From Actinoplanes sp. NBC_00393 (GTDB lineage: Bacteria > Actinomycetota > Actinomycetes > Mycobacteriales > Micromonosporaceae): a stretch of DNA of 64,000 bases. The position numbers and the translations under genes were made by a program. Below the pieces are notes generated by a model. That model saw only the letters and a program-made list of their open reading frames with translations, was not told the origin of the DNA and searched no databases. Of this stretch, positions 1-11,622 are shown piece by piece. Location of the stretch: the NCBI RefSeq assembly GCF_036053395.1, contig NZ_CP107942.1, positions 10,282,001 through 10,346,000 on the forward strand. The letters run 5' to 3'. The first letter of the stretch is position 1. Every line of letters starts with the position of its first letter.

Positions 1-261
1 CCACGCGGACGGTGCCGCGAGGGCTTCCTCGGCGAGCGTGACCAGATCCTCCAGGCGGTCCGTGAAGACCGCTTCGACCAGGGCCTCCTTGGTGGGGAAG
101 CGGCGATAGACCGTACCCACCCCGACGCCGGCGTGGTGGGCCACGTCGTCCAGCGTGGCGGCGAAGCCGCGGGCCGCGAAGACCTCCCGGGCCGCCTCGA
201 GAATCCGCTCCCGGTTGCGCTGGGCGTCCCGCCGCAACGGGCGGACCTCGGTGCCTGTCAT
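1..261 (-). CDS. TetR-family transcriptional repressor (N-terminal part, runs off the left edge)
   Basis: Eighty-seven residues are visible, beginning MTGTEVRPLRRDAQRN. Residues about 14-60 form a typical TetR DNA-binding domain: RILEAAREVFAARG, then a helix-turn-helix ending in VGVGTVYRRFPTKEALVEAV. The ligand-binding domain lies outside the window. The gene is divergent from a DHA2-type efflux transporter, and two copies of a near-palindrome lie between them. The usual arrangement is that the repressor controls itself and the pump and releases DNA on binding the exported compound; that role is inferred from context. The ATG at 261-259 is the only start fitting the usual short TetR N-terminus. 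Family is secure; ligand unknown. Confidence 0.9.
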   Translation of the reverse strand, partial: MTGTEVRPLRRDAQRNRERILEAAREVFAARGFAATLDDVAHHAGVGVGTVYRRFPTKEALVEAVFTDRLEDLVTLAEEALAAPSAW

Positions 262-279
262 GTGGTCAAGCCTACAACT

Positions 280-302
280 AAGCGGAGGTCAATCCTCAAC
301 TT
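280..302. promoter_or_regulatory. Candidate TetR operator, copy 1
   Basis: AAGCGGAGG, a 5-nt spacer, then CCTCAACTT form an imperfect dyad. A second copy with the same 3' arm lies at 320-342, centre to centre 40 bp (about four helical turns). It sits in the divergent promoter region of the TetR gene and the efflux gene. Seen directly; binding by the neighbouring TetR protein is inferred. Confidence 0.7.
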
Positions 303-319
303 CCGCTGCTAGCCTGCCG

Positions 320-342
320 AAGTGGAGGACGAACCTCAACTT
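320..342. promoter_or_regulatory. Candidate TetR operator, copy 2
   Basis: AAGTGGAGG, spacer ACGAA, then CCTCAACTT; 8 of 9 arm positions are symmetric. It lies just downstream of a -10-like TAGCCT at 310-315 and upstream of the transporter ATG at 355, so bound repressor would block transcript initiation or early elongation. Pairs with the copy at 280-302. Confidence 0.7.
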
Positions 343-354
343 CGGAAGGCCGGC

Positions 355-1830
355 ATGAGCACCCTTACTGATCGACCACTACCCGCCGAACTGAAGACCG
401 GACGCTGGTGGGCCCTCGTGGTGCTGGCGCTGGCCCAGCTCATGGTGGTGCTGGACGCCACGATCGTGAACATCGCGCTGCCCACCGCGCAGGCCGACCT
501 GGCGTTCGACGACGCCGGCCGGCAGTGGGTGGTCACCGGTTACGCCCTCGCGTTCGGCAGCCTGCTGCTGCTCGGCGGCCGGCTCTCCGACTTCTTCGGC
601 CGCAAGCGGATGTTCCTCATCGGCCTGGTCGGCTTCGCGCTGGCCTCCGCGCTCGGCGGCGCCGCGAACAGCCTCGAGCTGTTGATCGTCGCGCGGGCGC
701 TGCAGGGCGCCTTCGGTGCCGCCCTGGCCCCGGCCGCGCTCTCGCTGCTCTCCACGACCTTCACCGAGCCGGCCGAGCGCGGCAAGGCGTTCGGCATCTT
801 CGGCGCCATCTCCGGTGCCGGCGGCGGCATCGGCCTGCTGCTCGGCGGCGTGCTCACCGAGTACGTCTCCTGGCGCTGGTGCCTCTACGTCAACCTGGTG
901 ATCGCCGCGCTGGCCGTGATCGGCGCGCTCACCAAGCTGCGTGACGAGCCGGTCGCGGCGCACGGCAAGATCGACATTCCGGGTACGGTCACCGCCGTCT
1001 CGGGCCTCGTCGCCCTGGTCTACGGCCTGGCCAACGCCGAGACCGACGGCTGGACCGACGCCATGACGCTCGGCCCGATCGTGGCCGGTCTGGCCCTGCT
1101 CGGCCTGTTCATCGGTATCGAGCGCCGGGTCGCCCACCCGCTGCTGCCGATGCGCGTGGTGCTGGACCGCAACCGCGGCGGCTCATACGCCTCGATCGCG
1201 ATCGCCGGCGCCGGCATGTTCGGCATCTTCCTGTTCCTCACCTACTACCTGACCACGGTGCTGGCGTTCACCCCGATCAAGACCGGTCTGGCGTTCCTGC
1301 CGATGCTCGGCTCGGTCATGCTCACCGCCACGACGGCCGGCTCGATGCTCGCGCCCAAGATCGGCCCGCGCCCGCTGGTCCCGGTCGGCGCCCTGGTCGC
1401 CGCGGCCGGCATGGTCTTCCTGACCCGGCTCGACCTCGACTCGACGTACGCCGGCGGAGTCCTGCCCGGCCTGATCGTCATCGGTCTCGGCCTCGGTCTG
1501 GTCTTCGCGCCCACGCAGAACGCCGCCACCTCGGGCGTCGAGCACTGGGACGCCGGCGTCGCGTCCGCAATGATCAACACGGTCCAGCAGATCGGCGGTT
1601 CGATAGGCACCGCGCTGCTCAGCTCGTTCTTCGCCACCACGGTCGAGGATCACCTGGCCGGCCAGGCCCCGACCCAGCAGCTCGCGCTCCAGGCCCAGCT
1701 CGACGGGTACCACACCGTCTTCTGGTGGTCGGCCGGCTTCTTCGTCCTGGCCGCCGTGGTCGCTGCCGTGCTGTTCCGGACCGGCCCGCTCGACGTCGAC
1801 CCGGACGCGCCGCCCGCCATGGCCCACTGA
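355..1830 (+). CDS. DHA2-family MFS drug efflux transporter (EmrB/QacA type)
   Basis: A 491-residue hydrophobic protein with the 14-helix DHA2 layout. Residues 33-43 carry LDATIVNIALP, typical of EmrB/QacA helix 1, and GRLSDFFGRK at 75-84 is MFS motif A. Proton-driven export of drugs or natural products across the membrane is expected. The chosen ATG at 355 has GGAAGG five bases upstream. A GTG at 322 lies six bases after TAGCCT and would be a leaderless start adding 11 residues, but it overlaps the operator. It is divergent from a TetR gene and probably repressed by it. Substrate cannot be read from sequence. Confidence 0.92.
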   Translation: MSTLTDRPLPAELKTGRWWALVVLALAQLMVVLDATIVNIALPTAQADLAFDDAGRQWVVTGYALAFGSLLLLGGRLSDFFGRKRMFLIGLVGFALASALGGAANSLELLIVARALQGAFGAALAPAALSLLSTTFTEPAERGKAFGIFGAISGAGGGIGLLLGGVLTEYVSWRWCLYVNLVIAALAVIGALTKLRDEPVAAHGKIDIPGTVTAVSGLVALVYGLANAETDGWTDAMTLGPIVAGLALLGLFIGIERRVAHPLLPMRVVLDRNRGGSYASIAIAGAGMFGIFLFLTYYLTTVLAFTPIKTGLAFLPMLGSVMLTATTAGSMLAPKIGPRPLVPVGALVAAAGMVFLTRLDLDSTYAGGVLPGLIVIGLGLGLVFAPTQNAATSGVEHWDAGVASAMINTVQQIGGSIGTALLSSFFATTVEDHLAGQAPTQQLALQAQLDGYHTVFWWSAGFFVLAAVVAAVLFRTGPLDVDPDAPPAMAH

Positions 1831-1893
1831 TGGTTCGCGGGGCCGAGCCGGGGAAGTGAAGGGGGTGACAACCCCTACCGGAGGTGACGAGCG

Positions 1894-2391
1894 ATGACTG
1901 CGACCGAGCAGGAGCAGCGCGAGAAGGTCAAGAAGATGGTGGCCGACGCGCGGATCTGCATGCTGACCACGATGACCGAGGACCACCGGCACGTCAGCCG
2001 CCCGATGGCGCTGCAGGAGGTGGAGTTCGACGGCGACCTGTGGTTCTTCACCTACGCGGACTCCGATCTGGTCCAGCAGATCAACCACTTCCCGCAGGTG
2101 AACGTGTCGTTCAGCGACCCGAAACAGCAGAACTGGATCTCCATCGCCGGTGCGGCGTCCCAGGTCGAGAACCGGGCCAAGGCCGAGGAGCTGTGGAACC
2201 CGCTGCTCAAGGCCTGGTTCCCGGACGGCCTGGAGACGCCGAACCTCACCCTGGTGAAGGTGACCGCGCAGACCGCCGAGTACTGGGAGGCCGCGCACAG
2301 TTCGAAGGTCCTCACTCTGTTCGGGTACGCCAAGGCCGCCGTCACCGGAAAGACCCCGGACGCGGGCGAGAACGAAACCGTCAGGCTTTAG
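1894..2391 (+). CDS. Pyridoxamine 5'-phosphate oxidase-family (general stress protein 26-like) flavin protein
   Basis: A 165-residue protein starting MTATEQEQREKVKKM, with a strong GGAGGTGA ribosome site. ICMLTTMTEDHRHVSRPMALQEVEFDGDLWFFT folds are characteristic of the FMN-binding split barrel (shown here only as landmarks: RPMALQ about residue 37 and LWFFTYADS about 50). Later NWISIAG and the WFPDGLETPNLTLVKV region match bacterial stress proteins of the Pyrid_ox_like group rather than true PdxH. These bind FMN or F420 and often act on small molecules, but the substrate here is unknown. It stands alone between the efflux gene and the phosphofructokinase. Confidence 0.85.
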   Translation: MTATEQEQREKVKKMVADARICMLTTMTEDHRHVSRPMALQEVEFDGDLWFFTYADSDLVQQINHFPQVNVSFSDPKQQNWISIAGAASQVENRAKAEELWNPLLKAWFPDGLETPNLTLVKVTAQTAEYWEAAHSSKVLTLFGYAKAAVTGKTPDAGENETVRL

Positions 2392-2535
2392 CGGGGCGGC
2401 TTCAACCGGGCTCCGGGCGGCGACTAGAGTTCCGGTTGCGGCCCGCCCCGGGCCCGGCAACGCTGCCGAACGGAATCGTCCCTGGGGCCTCGACGGGCTA
2501 TCCGCATCTCGCTACCCGATCCAGGGGGAAGAAAA

Positions 2536-3564
2536 ATGCGTATCGGCGTGCTCACCGGTGGCGGCGACTGCCCCGGTCTCAACGCGGTCATCCGTGCCGT
2601 GGTCCGGAAGGGCGTCACGGCGTACGGCCACGAGTTCGTCGGGTTCCGCGACGGCTGGAAGGGCCCGCTGGAGGGTCTGACGAAGCCGCTGGGCATCGCG
2701 GAGGTCCGTGGCATCCTGCCGCGCGGCGGCACCATCCTGGGCTCTTCCCGGACCAACCCGTTCAAGATCGAGGGTGGCGTCGAGAAGATCAAGGCCAACC
2801 TCGCCGAGCAGGGCGTGGACGCGCTGGTCGCGATCGGCGGCGAGGACACCCTCGGCGTCGCGACCAAGCTGCACGACCTGGGCGTCAACGTGGTCGGCGT
2901 GCCGAAGACGATCGACAACGACCTGAACGCCACCGACTACACCTTCGGCTTCGACACCGCGGTCAACATCGCGATGGAGGCCATCGACCGGCTGCACACC
3001 ACCGCCGAGTCGCACCACCGCACCCTGGTCGTCGAGGTCATGGGCCGGCACGCCGGCTGGATCGCGCTGCACGCCGGTCTCGCCGGTGGCGCGAACGTGA
3101 TCCTGCTGCCGGAGCGCAAGTTCGACGTCGACCAGGTCGCGACCTACGTGACCAAGCGCTTCCAGGTCGAGTACGCGCCGATCGTGGTCGTCGCCGAGGG
3201 CGCCCAGCCGCTCGACGGCCAGATGGTGCTGCACAACCAGGAGCTGGACAGCTTCGGTCACGTCCGCCTCGGCGGCATCGGCCAGTGGCTCGCCGAGCAG
3301 CTCGAGGAGAAGACCGGCAAGGAGGCCCGTACGGTCGTCCTCGGTCACATCCAGCGCGGTGGCACGCCGACCGCGTTCGACCGGGTCCTCTCCACCCGCT
3401 TCGGCCTGCAGGCGATCGACGCGGTGCACGAGGGCGACTTCGGCAAGATGATGGCGCTGCGCGGCACCGACATCGTCCGGGTCCCGCTGATCGAGGGCAC
3501 CGGCGAGCTGAAGACCGTTCCGATCGAGCGGTACGAAGAGGCCGAGGTTTTCTTCGGCAACTGA
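2536..3564 (+). CDS. pfkA: 6-phosphofructokinase, probably pyrophosphate-dependent
   Basis: A 342-residue phosphofructokinase of glycolysis. GGGDCPGLN at 8-16 is the phosphate-donor loop and PKTIDND at 123-129 holds the catalytic Asp127. Numbering coincides with the E. coli enzyme without gaps up to here. At the two positions that separate donor use, residue 104 is Asp (GGED, 101-104) instead of Gly, and residue 124 is Lys instead of Gly. This pair is what PPi-dependent enzymes carry, as in Amycolatopsis. So the protein probably phosphorylates fructose 6-phosphate reversibly with pyrophosphate; ATP use is not excluded. AGGGGGAAG lies before the ATG. A strong intrinsic terminator follows at once, so it is probably monocistronic. 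Confidence 0.93.
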   Translation: MRIGVLTGGGDCPGLNAVIRAVVRKGVTAYGHEFVGFRDGWKGPLEGLTKPLGIAEVRGILPRGGTILGSSRTNPFKIEGGVEKIKANLAEQGVDALVAIGGEDTLGVATKLHDLGVNVVGVPKTIDNDLNATDYTFGFDTAVNIAMEAIDRLHTTAESHHRTLVVEVMGRHAGWIALHAGLAGGANVILLPERKFDVDQVATYVTKRFQVEYAPIVVVAEGAQPLDGQMVLHNQELDSFGHVRLGGIGQWLAEQLEEKTGKEARTVVLGHIQRGGTPTAFDRVLSTRFGLQAIDAVHEGDFGKMMALRGTDIVRVPLIEGTGELKTVPIERYEEAEVFFGN

Positions 3565-3574
3565 GGTCGTCAGG

Positions 3575-3606
3575 AAGGGGCCGGGGTATCCCGGCCCCTT
3601 TTCTCG
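3575..3606 (+). terminator. Intrinsic terminator after pfkA
   Basis: Arms GGGGCCGGG (3577-3585) and CCCGGCCCC (3590-3598) pair perfectly around loop GTAT. Flanking AA/TT extends the stem to 11 bp, and TTTTCTCG follows. Confidence 0.9.
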
Positions 3607-3628
3607 TTTCTCTCGTTCGGAGGAAGCG

Positions 3629-4441
3629 TTGCCCAAGCACACCGTCGCGGTCATCGGGGCCGGCAAGATCGGTGAACTCGTCATCTCCGGCCTGCTGCGT
3701 TCCGGCTGGCCCGCCTCCCGGCTGCTGATCACCGCCCGGCGTCCCGCGCGCGGCGCCGAGCTGGCCGAGAAGTATGGCGTGACGGTGGTCGAGAACGCCG
3801 AGGCGGTGACGCGGGCGGACATCCTCGCGATCGCGGTGAAGCCGCAGGACGCCGCGGCGCTGTTCGACGAGATCGGGGCGAAGGTCCCCGCCGGCAAGCT
3901 GGTGGTGTCGCTCTGCGCCGGGCTGCCGACCAGCTTCTTCGCCGCGCGGCTGCCGGAGGACACCCCGGTCGTGCGAGTCATGACCAACACGCCGGCGCTG
4001 GTGGACCAGGCGATGACCGCGATCTCGGCGGGCCCGCACGCCAACGACGAGCACCTGGCCATCGCCGAGGAGATGTTCAAGCCGCTCGGCGCGACGCTGC
4101 GGGTCCCGGAGTCGCAGCAGGACGCGGTCACGGCGCTCTCCGGTTCCGGCCCGGCGTACTTCTACCTGCTGGTCGAGGCGATGATCGACGCGGGCATCCT
4201 GCTCGGTCTGCCCCGGCAGGTGGCGCACGAGCTGATGGTCCAGACCGCGATCGGCTCGGCCGTGATGCTGCGCGACTCCGGTGAGCACCCGGTGAAGCTG
4301 CGCGAGGCGGTCACGTCCCCGGCCGGCACGACCATCTCGGCGATCCGCGAGCTGGAGAAGCACGGCGTCCGCGCCGCGCTCCTGGCCGCCCTGGAAGCGG
4401 CCCGCGACCGCGCCCGCGAGATCGCCGACCAGTCCCGGTAA
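3629..4441 (+). CDS. proC: Pyrroline-5-carboxylate reductase
   Basis: A 270-residue enzyme for the last step of proline synthesis, reducing pyrroline-5-carboxylate with NAD(P)H. The N-terminus VAVIGAGKIGELVISGLL is the Rossmann dinucleotide motif. ALSGSGPAYFYLLVEAM and the run ending TSPAGTTISAIRELE are the ProC dimerisation-domain signature. Length is normal for the family. The start is TTG at 3629, supported by GGAGGAAG five bases upstream and by homologous N-termini (MPKHTVAVIGAG). It follows the pfkA terminator and must have its own promoter. It is followed by a tandem hairpin-repeat array and a convergent gene. Confidence 0.95.
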   Translation: MPKHTVAVIGAGKIGELVISGLLRSGWPASRLLITARRPARGAELAEKYGVTVVENAEAVTRADILAIAVKPQDAAALFDEIGAKVPAGKLVVSLCAGLPTSFFAARLPEDTPVVRVMTNTPALVDQAMTAISAGPHANDEHLAIAEEMFKPLGATLRVPESQQDAVTALSGSGPAYFYLLVEAMIDAGILLGLPRQVAHELMVQTAIGSAVMLRDSGEHPVKLREAVTSPAGTTISAIRELEKHGVRAALLAALEAARDRAREIADQSR

Positions 4442-4445
4442 TCCG

Positions 4446-4682
4446 GCTGACGCTCAGCGTCGCCTCGCGGCGCGGGAAGCAGCATTGAGCGTCAGCTGGT
4501 CGGTCGGGCTGACGCTCAGCGTCGCCTCGTGGCGCGGGAGGCAGCATTGAGCGTCAGCTGGTCGGTCGGGCTGACGCTCAGCGTCGTGTCGCGGCGTGGC
4601 AGGCAGCATTGAGCGTCAGCTGGTCGGTCGGGCTGACGCTCAGCGTCGTGTCGCGGCGTGGGAGGCAGCATTGGGCGTCAGC
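4446..4682. repeat. Array of four 62-bp near-palindromic repeats (array 1)
   Basis: Units begin at 4446, 4508, 4570 and 4632, exactly 62 bp apart, with only a few substitutions. Each unit opens with GCTGACGCTCA and closes with TGAGCGTCAGC (the last with GGGCGTCAGC), so each can fold into a hairpin with an 11-bp outer stem. The array fills the 340-base gap between convergent proC and the DUF429 gene. Related units occur at 51241 and 61651. No spacer-like variation is seen, so it is not a CRISPR. Confidence 0.95.
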
Positions 4683-4783
4683 CAGGGCCACCGCATCAGC
4701 CCGGCGGCCGCGCTTCGGCCTTGAGCGGCACTTGGTCGCGTGGTGCGGCGGTACTTTTTCGTAGCTCGTACCGATGAAAGCTT

Positions 4784-5461
4784 TTAATACCAGATCGCGA
4801 TCCTGCTGCCGTTACTCTCCTCGGGCGGGCTGGGATGGCTGAGGGCCGTGCCGGTCGCGACGCGGTGGGCGGTCCAGGCGACCGCGGCGGCGTCCAGGAT
4901 GTCGTCGGGTGGGGCCTGGCCCGCCGGGCCCAGGCGGTCCGGCAGCACGATGCCGTTGCGGGCCAGCAGCTCGCGGCGGCGGGCCTGGCCGCTCCAGGTC
5001 TTCTTCGCGTACGGCAGCGGCTCACCGGCCATGGTCCGGAACGAGACCTCGGGGTGTGCCTCGAAGAGCAGACCGGGATGGCGTTCCCAGATCGCGTTGG
5101 CCTCGAGCAGCTTGGGGCGCAGCGCCCACGACTGCCGGCTCAGGCCGGCGCCGGTGAGTTCGCGGCAGACGCGGTTGGCGGAGGCGAAGTCGGCCTCCTC
5201 CCAGACCGCGCGCGGCGGGACCCGGAAGACGCTGCCGCGGCGCGGGCCGAGCTGGTCGGCGGCGAGGGTGTCGGCGGCCCGCCAGCGGTCCGGGAGCATG
5301 CCGAGGGGGATGTCCACGCCGATCACGGCCGCTCCGGAGCTGCCGGCGACGATCTCGTAGAGCGTGGACGCCAGGACCGCGCGCCCGAAGGCGCCGTCGC
5401 GGAGCTCGACGCCGACCCAGCCGAGCGCGTACGCGTCGACTCCGATCACATGGATGCTCAT
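4784..5461 (-). CDS. DUF429 family protein (predicted RNase H-fold nuclease)
   Basis: A 225-residue protein starting MSIHVIGVDAYALGWVGVEL. The early GVDAY...GWVGVEL and GVDIPLGMLP segments carry the acidic residues typical of DUF429, a family predicted to share the RNase H fold; HPEVSFRTMAGEPLPYAKK is the other conserved block. Biochemical role is not established for the family. Its ATG shares one base with the stop codon of the upstream peroxidase gene (TGATG), so the two are translationally coupled. The 3' end converges on the 62-bp repeat array. Confidence 0.82.
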   Translation of the reverse strand: MSIHVIGVDAYALGWVGVELRDGAFGRAVLASTLYEIVAGSSGAAVIGVDIPLGMLPDRWRAADTLAADQLGPRRGSVFRVPPRAVWEEADFASANRVCRELTGAGLSRQSWALRPKLLEANAIWERHPGLLFEAHPEVSFRTMAGEPLPYAKKTWSGQARRRELLARNGIVLPDRLGPAGQAPPDDILDAAAVAWTAHRVATGTALSHPSPPEESNGSRIAIWY

Positions 5462-5931
5462 CAGTGGGGGAGGAGCTTCTCGACCGCTGCGACCAGTTCG
5501 CTGTCGTCCGGTGTCGTGCCGGGCGCGAAGCGGGCGGCGACCGTGCCGTCCGGGGCAACGATGAACTTTTCGAAGTTCCACTGGATGTCTTCGCCGTCGC
5601 CGACCAGCTCGCGGTAGAGCGGGTGCCGGCCGGGCCCGTTGACCTCGACCTTCTCGGTCACCGGGAAGGTCACGCCGTAGTTCACCGAGCAGAACTCGGC
5701 GATCTGGTCGGCGGTCCCGGGCTCCTGGCCGCCGAACTGGTCGCACGGCACGCCGACCAGCACCAGGCCGCGGTCGCGGTAGGTCTCGTAGAGGGATTGG
5801 AGTCCGGCGTACTGCGGGGTCAGGCCGCAGCGAGAGGCCACATTGACCACCAGCACGACCGAGCCGCGGTAACGGTCCAATTCGGTCGGGCCACCGGTGA
5901 GAGCGTCAATGTCGACGTCAAAGATGGTCAT
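5461..5931 (-). CDS. Glutathione peroxidase-family (thioredoxin-dependent) peroxidase
   Basis: A 156-residue peroxidase of the BtuE/Gpx fold that reduces hydrogen or organic peroxides in the cytoplasm. NVASRCGLTPQY holds the peroxidatic Cys35; VPCDQFGGQEPG holds the conserved Gln, and WNFEKF the conserved Trp and Asn. Cys81 in EFCSVNYGV is at the place of the resolving cysteine in thioredoxin-using members, which suits an actinobacterium that lacks glutathione. TAGTCT, then six bases, precedes the ATG, so the mRNA may be leaderless. First gene of a two-gene unit with the DUF429 gene. Confidence 0.93.
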   Translation of the reverse strand: MTIFDVDIDALTGGPTELDRYRGSVVLVVNVASRCGLTPQYAGLQSLYETYRDRGLVLVGVPCDQFGGQEPGTADQIAEFCSVNYGVTFPVTEKVEVNGPGRHPLYRELVGDGEDIQWNFEKFIVAPDGTVAARFAPGTTPDDSELVAAVEKLLPH

Positions 5932-6021
5932 GACGGAAGACTACGCGCTGTGTCCATCTGAATGCATCTCGTCGCCGCTGACTGCCCGGTGTTAAAGGGA
6001 CCTTAAAGCTGTTCACCAGGC

Positions 6022-6051
6022 TTGACTGTTGTTAATCGATGTGACTACGGT
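6022..6051 (+). promoter_or_regulatory. Candidate chitinase promoter
   Basis: TTGACT (6022-6027), an 18-bp spacer and TACGGT (6046-6051) fit the actinobacterial housekeeping promoter pattern. It would give a leader of about 45 nt ending in GAGGAGA before the GTG start at 6103. No clear copy of the DasR operator was recognised. Confidence 0.55.
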
Positions 6052-6102
6052 CTCTTCATCCCTCTCTCTGGAAAGTTTCCTAACTGTTGAGGAGACATCC
6101 CC

Positions 6103-7572
<1,470 letters not shown>

Positions 7573-7580
7573 GTCAGTAG

Positions 7581-10056
<2,476 letters not shown>

Positions 10057-10099
10057 TCCCTGCAACCCCGGCCCGGAACAGCCGATATGCGTTGCCGCT

Positions 10100-11614
10100 A
10101 TGGCGAACACATCTCGAGCCCGCAGGGCCACCGCACTCACCGCCGCTGCCGTCGTTGCCGGCACCGTCGCGGTCACTGTCGTACAGCCGGGCGTCGCCTT
10201 CTCCGCGGCGCAGGCGGGGCGGACCATCCTGTCCGCCGTGTCATCGGTCCCGATCGTCACGAGCATCTCGCCGTCGGTGGGAAGCATCGACGGCGGCACG
10301 CCTGTCGTCGTGCTGGGATCGAACTTCAAGAGCCTCGACCTCGACGACGAGGACGCGGTCACGTTCGGTGGCGTTCCGGCTGCCCGAGTCGCGGTCCTGT
10401 CGGACACCAAACTGGTGGCGGTCAGCCCGCCCGGCGCGGTCGGCGCGGTTTCGGTCACGGTGACCAACCCCACGGGTTCCACCACCGGCAAGGCCAAGTT
10501 CGGATACCGGATGGGGCTGGCCGCCGAGTTCGTGAGCGTCGACGCGAAGGCCTCCGGCGGTGAGCTGCTCACCGTCGCGGTCACCGGCGGAAGCCTGGGC
10601 GCCACGTCGGCGGCGTTCACCGCTCTGAAGATCGGAGCCAAGGTCGGCGGGGTGGTCGCCAAGGTCACCTACGTGGACGACGAGCACCTGAAGGTCACGA
10701 TCCCGGCGAGCGCCAAGACTGGCTCCACCACCCTCGAACTCGTTCAGGACGGGTACGCCGGACCGAAGTCCACCTCGACGATCGACTACTACCCGGTGGT
10801 CTCCGGGGTCTCTCCCGCCTGGGTGCCCGTGGAGGGCGGCGAGGATCTCAAGATCACTGGAGCGGGCTTCCTCAGCGTCGACCCGGAGGACCTGGACTCG
10901 GTGACCTTCGGTGGTGTCCCCGCGACCTACATCGACGTGGTCTCCGGGAACCAGATCAACGCCGGTGTTCCCGCCGGCTCGGCCGGGCCCGCCGCGGTAA
11001 TCGTGACGACCCCGGACGCCGCCAGCCCGGCGGACGGCGCGCCGCGGATCACGTACCAGGGCGAGCTCGCGATCGACGACTCCGACGAACAGTTCCTCCG
11101 GGCCACCGGAGGCCAGCACCTGCTGACCGTCACCGGCGGCACGATCGGCGAGAGCGCCAAGGAGTTCGCCGCCTCGGGGATCAGCGTGCGGCTCGGCGCC
11201 ACCAAGTTGCCGGCGGTCTGGGTGGATTCGACCCACGTCAAGGTCACCCTCCCCGCACTGACCACCGAGTCGGCCGCCTTGACCGTGGTGAACGGCACGG
11301 TGGCCGGCGACGCCGCCACCCTGCCCGTGGTCCCGGTCGTCACCGCCCTCTCGGCGGTGAGCGGCTCGGTTGCCGGCGGCGCCCGGGTCACCGTCAAGGT
11401 GGCCGGCACGGACACGGCCGAGTCGACGGACTTCAAGTTCGGTGAGAACGACGCCACCTGTGCGGCGAGCGGCGCCGGCAAGTCGCTGGTCTTCGTCTGC
11501 ACAGTTCCGCCGGCGTCCGAGGCCGGCCCGGTCTGGGTGCAGTTCACCTCGGGCAACGGCGTGGAAAGCCGATTCACCTCTGCCGCCGCGTTCAGCTACA
11601 CCGACATCGACTGA
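10100..11614 (+). CDS. Secreted IPT/TIG-domain protein, five-module form
   Basis: A 504-residue exported protein of unknown function. Residues 1-40 look like a signal peptide (SRARRATALTAAAVVAG). The rest alternates two module kinds: IPT/TIG immunoglobulin-like modules at about 52-136, 236-325 and 415-503 (landmarks VTSISPSVGSIDGGTPVVV, VSGVSPAWVPVEGGEDLKI), and two modules of another type at about 137-235 and 326-414 (TVAVTGGSLGATSAAFTALK; TVTGGTIGESAKEF). The final module holds two cysteines about 15 residues apart, probably a disulfide. There is no membrane or sortase anchor. The next gene is a paralogue lacking the first module; nine bases separate them. Confidence 0.85.
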   Translation: MANTSRARRATALTAAAVVAGTVAVTVVQPGVAFSAAQAGRTILSAVSSVPIVTSISPSVGSIDGGTPVVVLGSNFKSLDLDDEDAVTFGGVPAARVAVLSDTKLVAVSPPGAVGAVSVTVTNPTGSTTGKAKFGYRMGLAAEFVSVDAKASGGELLTVAVTGGSLGATSAAFTALKIGAKVGGVVAKVTYVDDEHLKVTIPASAKTGSTTLELVQDGYAGPKSTSTIDYYPVVSGVSPAWVPVEGGEDLKITGAGFLSVDPEDLDSVTFGGVPATYIDVVSGNQINAGVPAGSAGPAAVIVTTPDAASPADGAPRITYQGELAIDDSDEQFLRATGGQHLLTVTGGTIGESAKEFAASGISVRLGATKLPAVWVDSTHVKVTLPALTTESAALTVVNGTVAGDAATLPVVPVVTALSAVSGSVAGGARVTVKVAGTDTAESTDFKFGENDATCAASGAGKSLVFVCTVPPASEAGPVWVQFTSGNGVESRFTSAAAFSYTDID

Positions 11615-11622
11615 GAGAAGCC

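Noticed and set aside
322..354. GTG 322 as the start of the DHA2 transporter
   Set aside because: Possible as a leaderless start, but it lies within the second operator and adds an unusual charged N-terminus; ATG 355 with GGAAGG is preferred.
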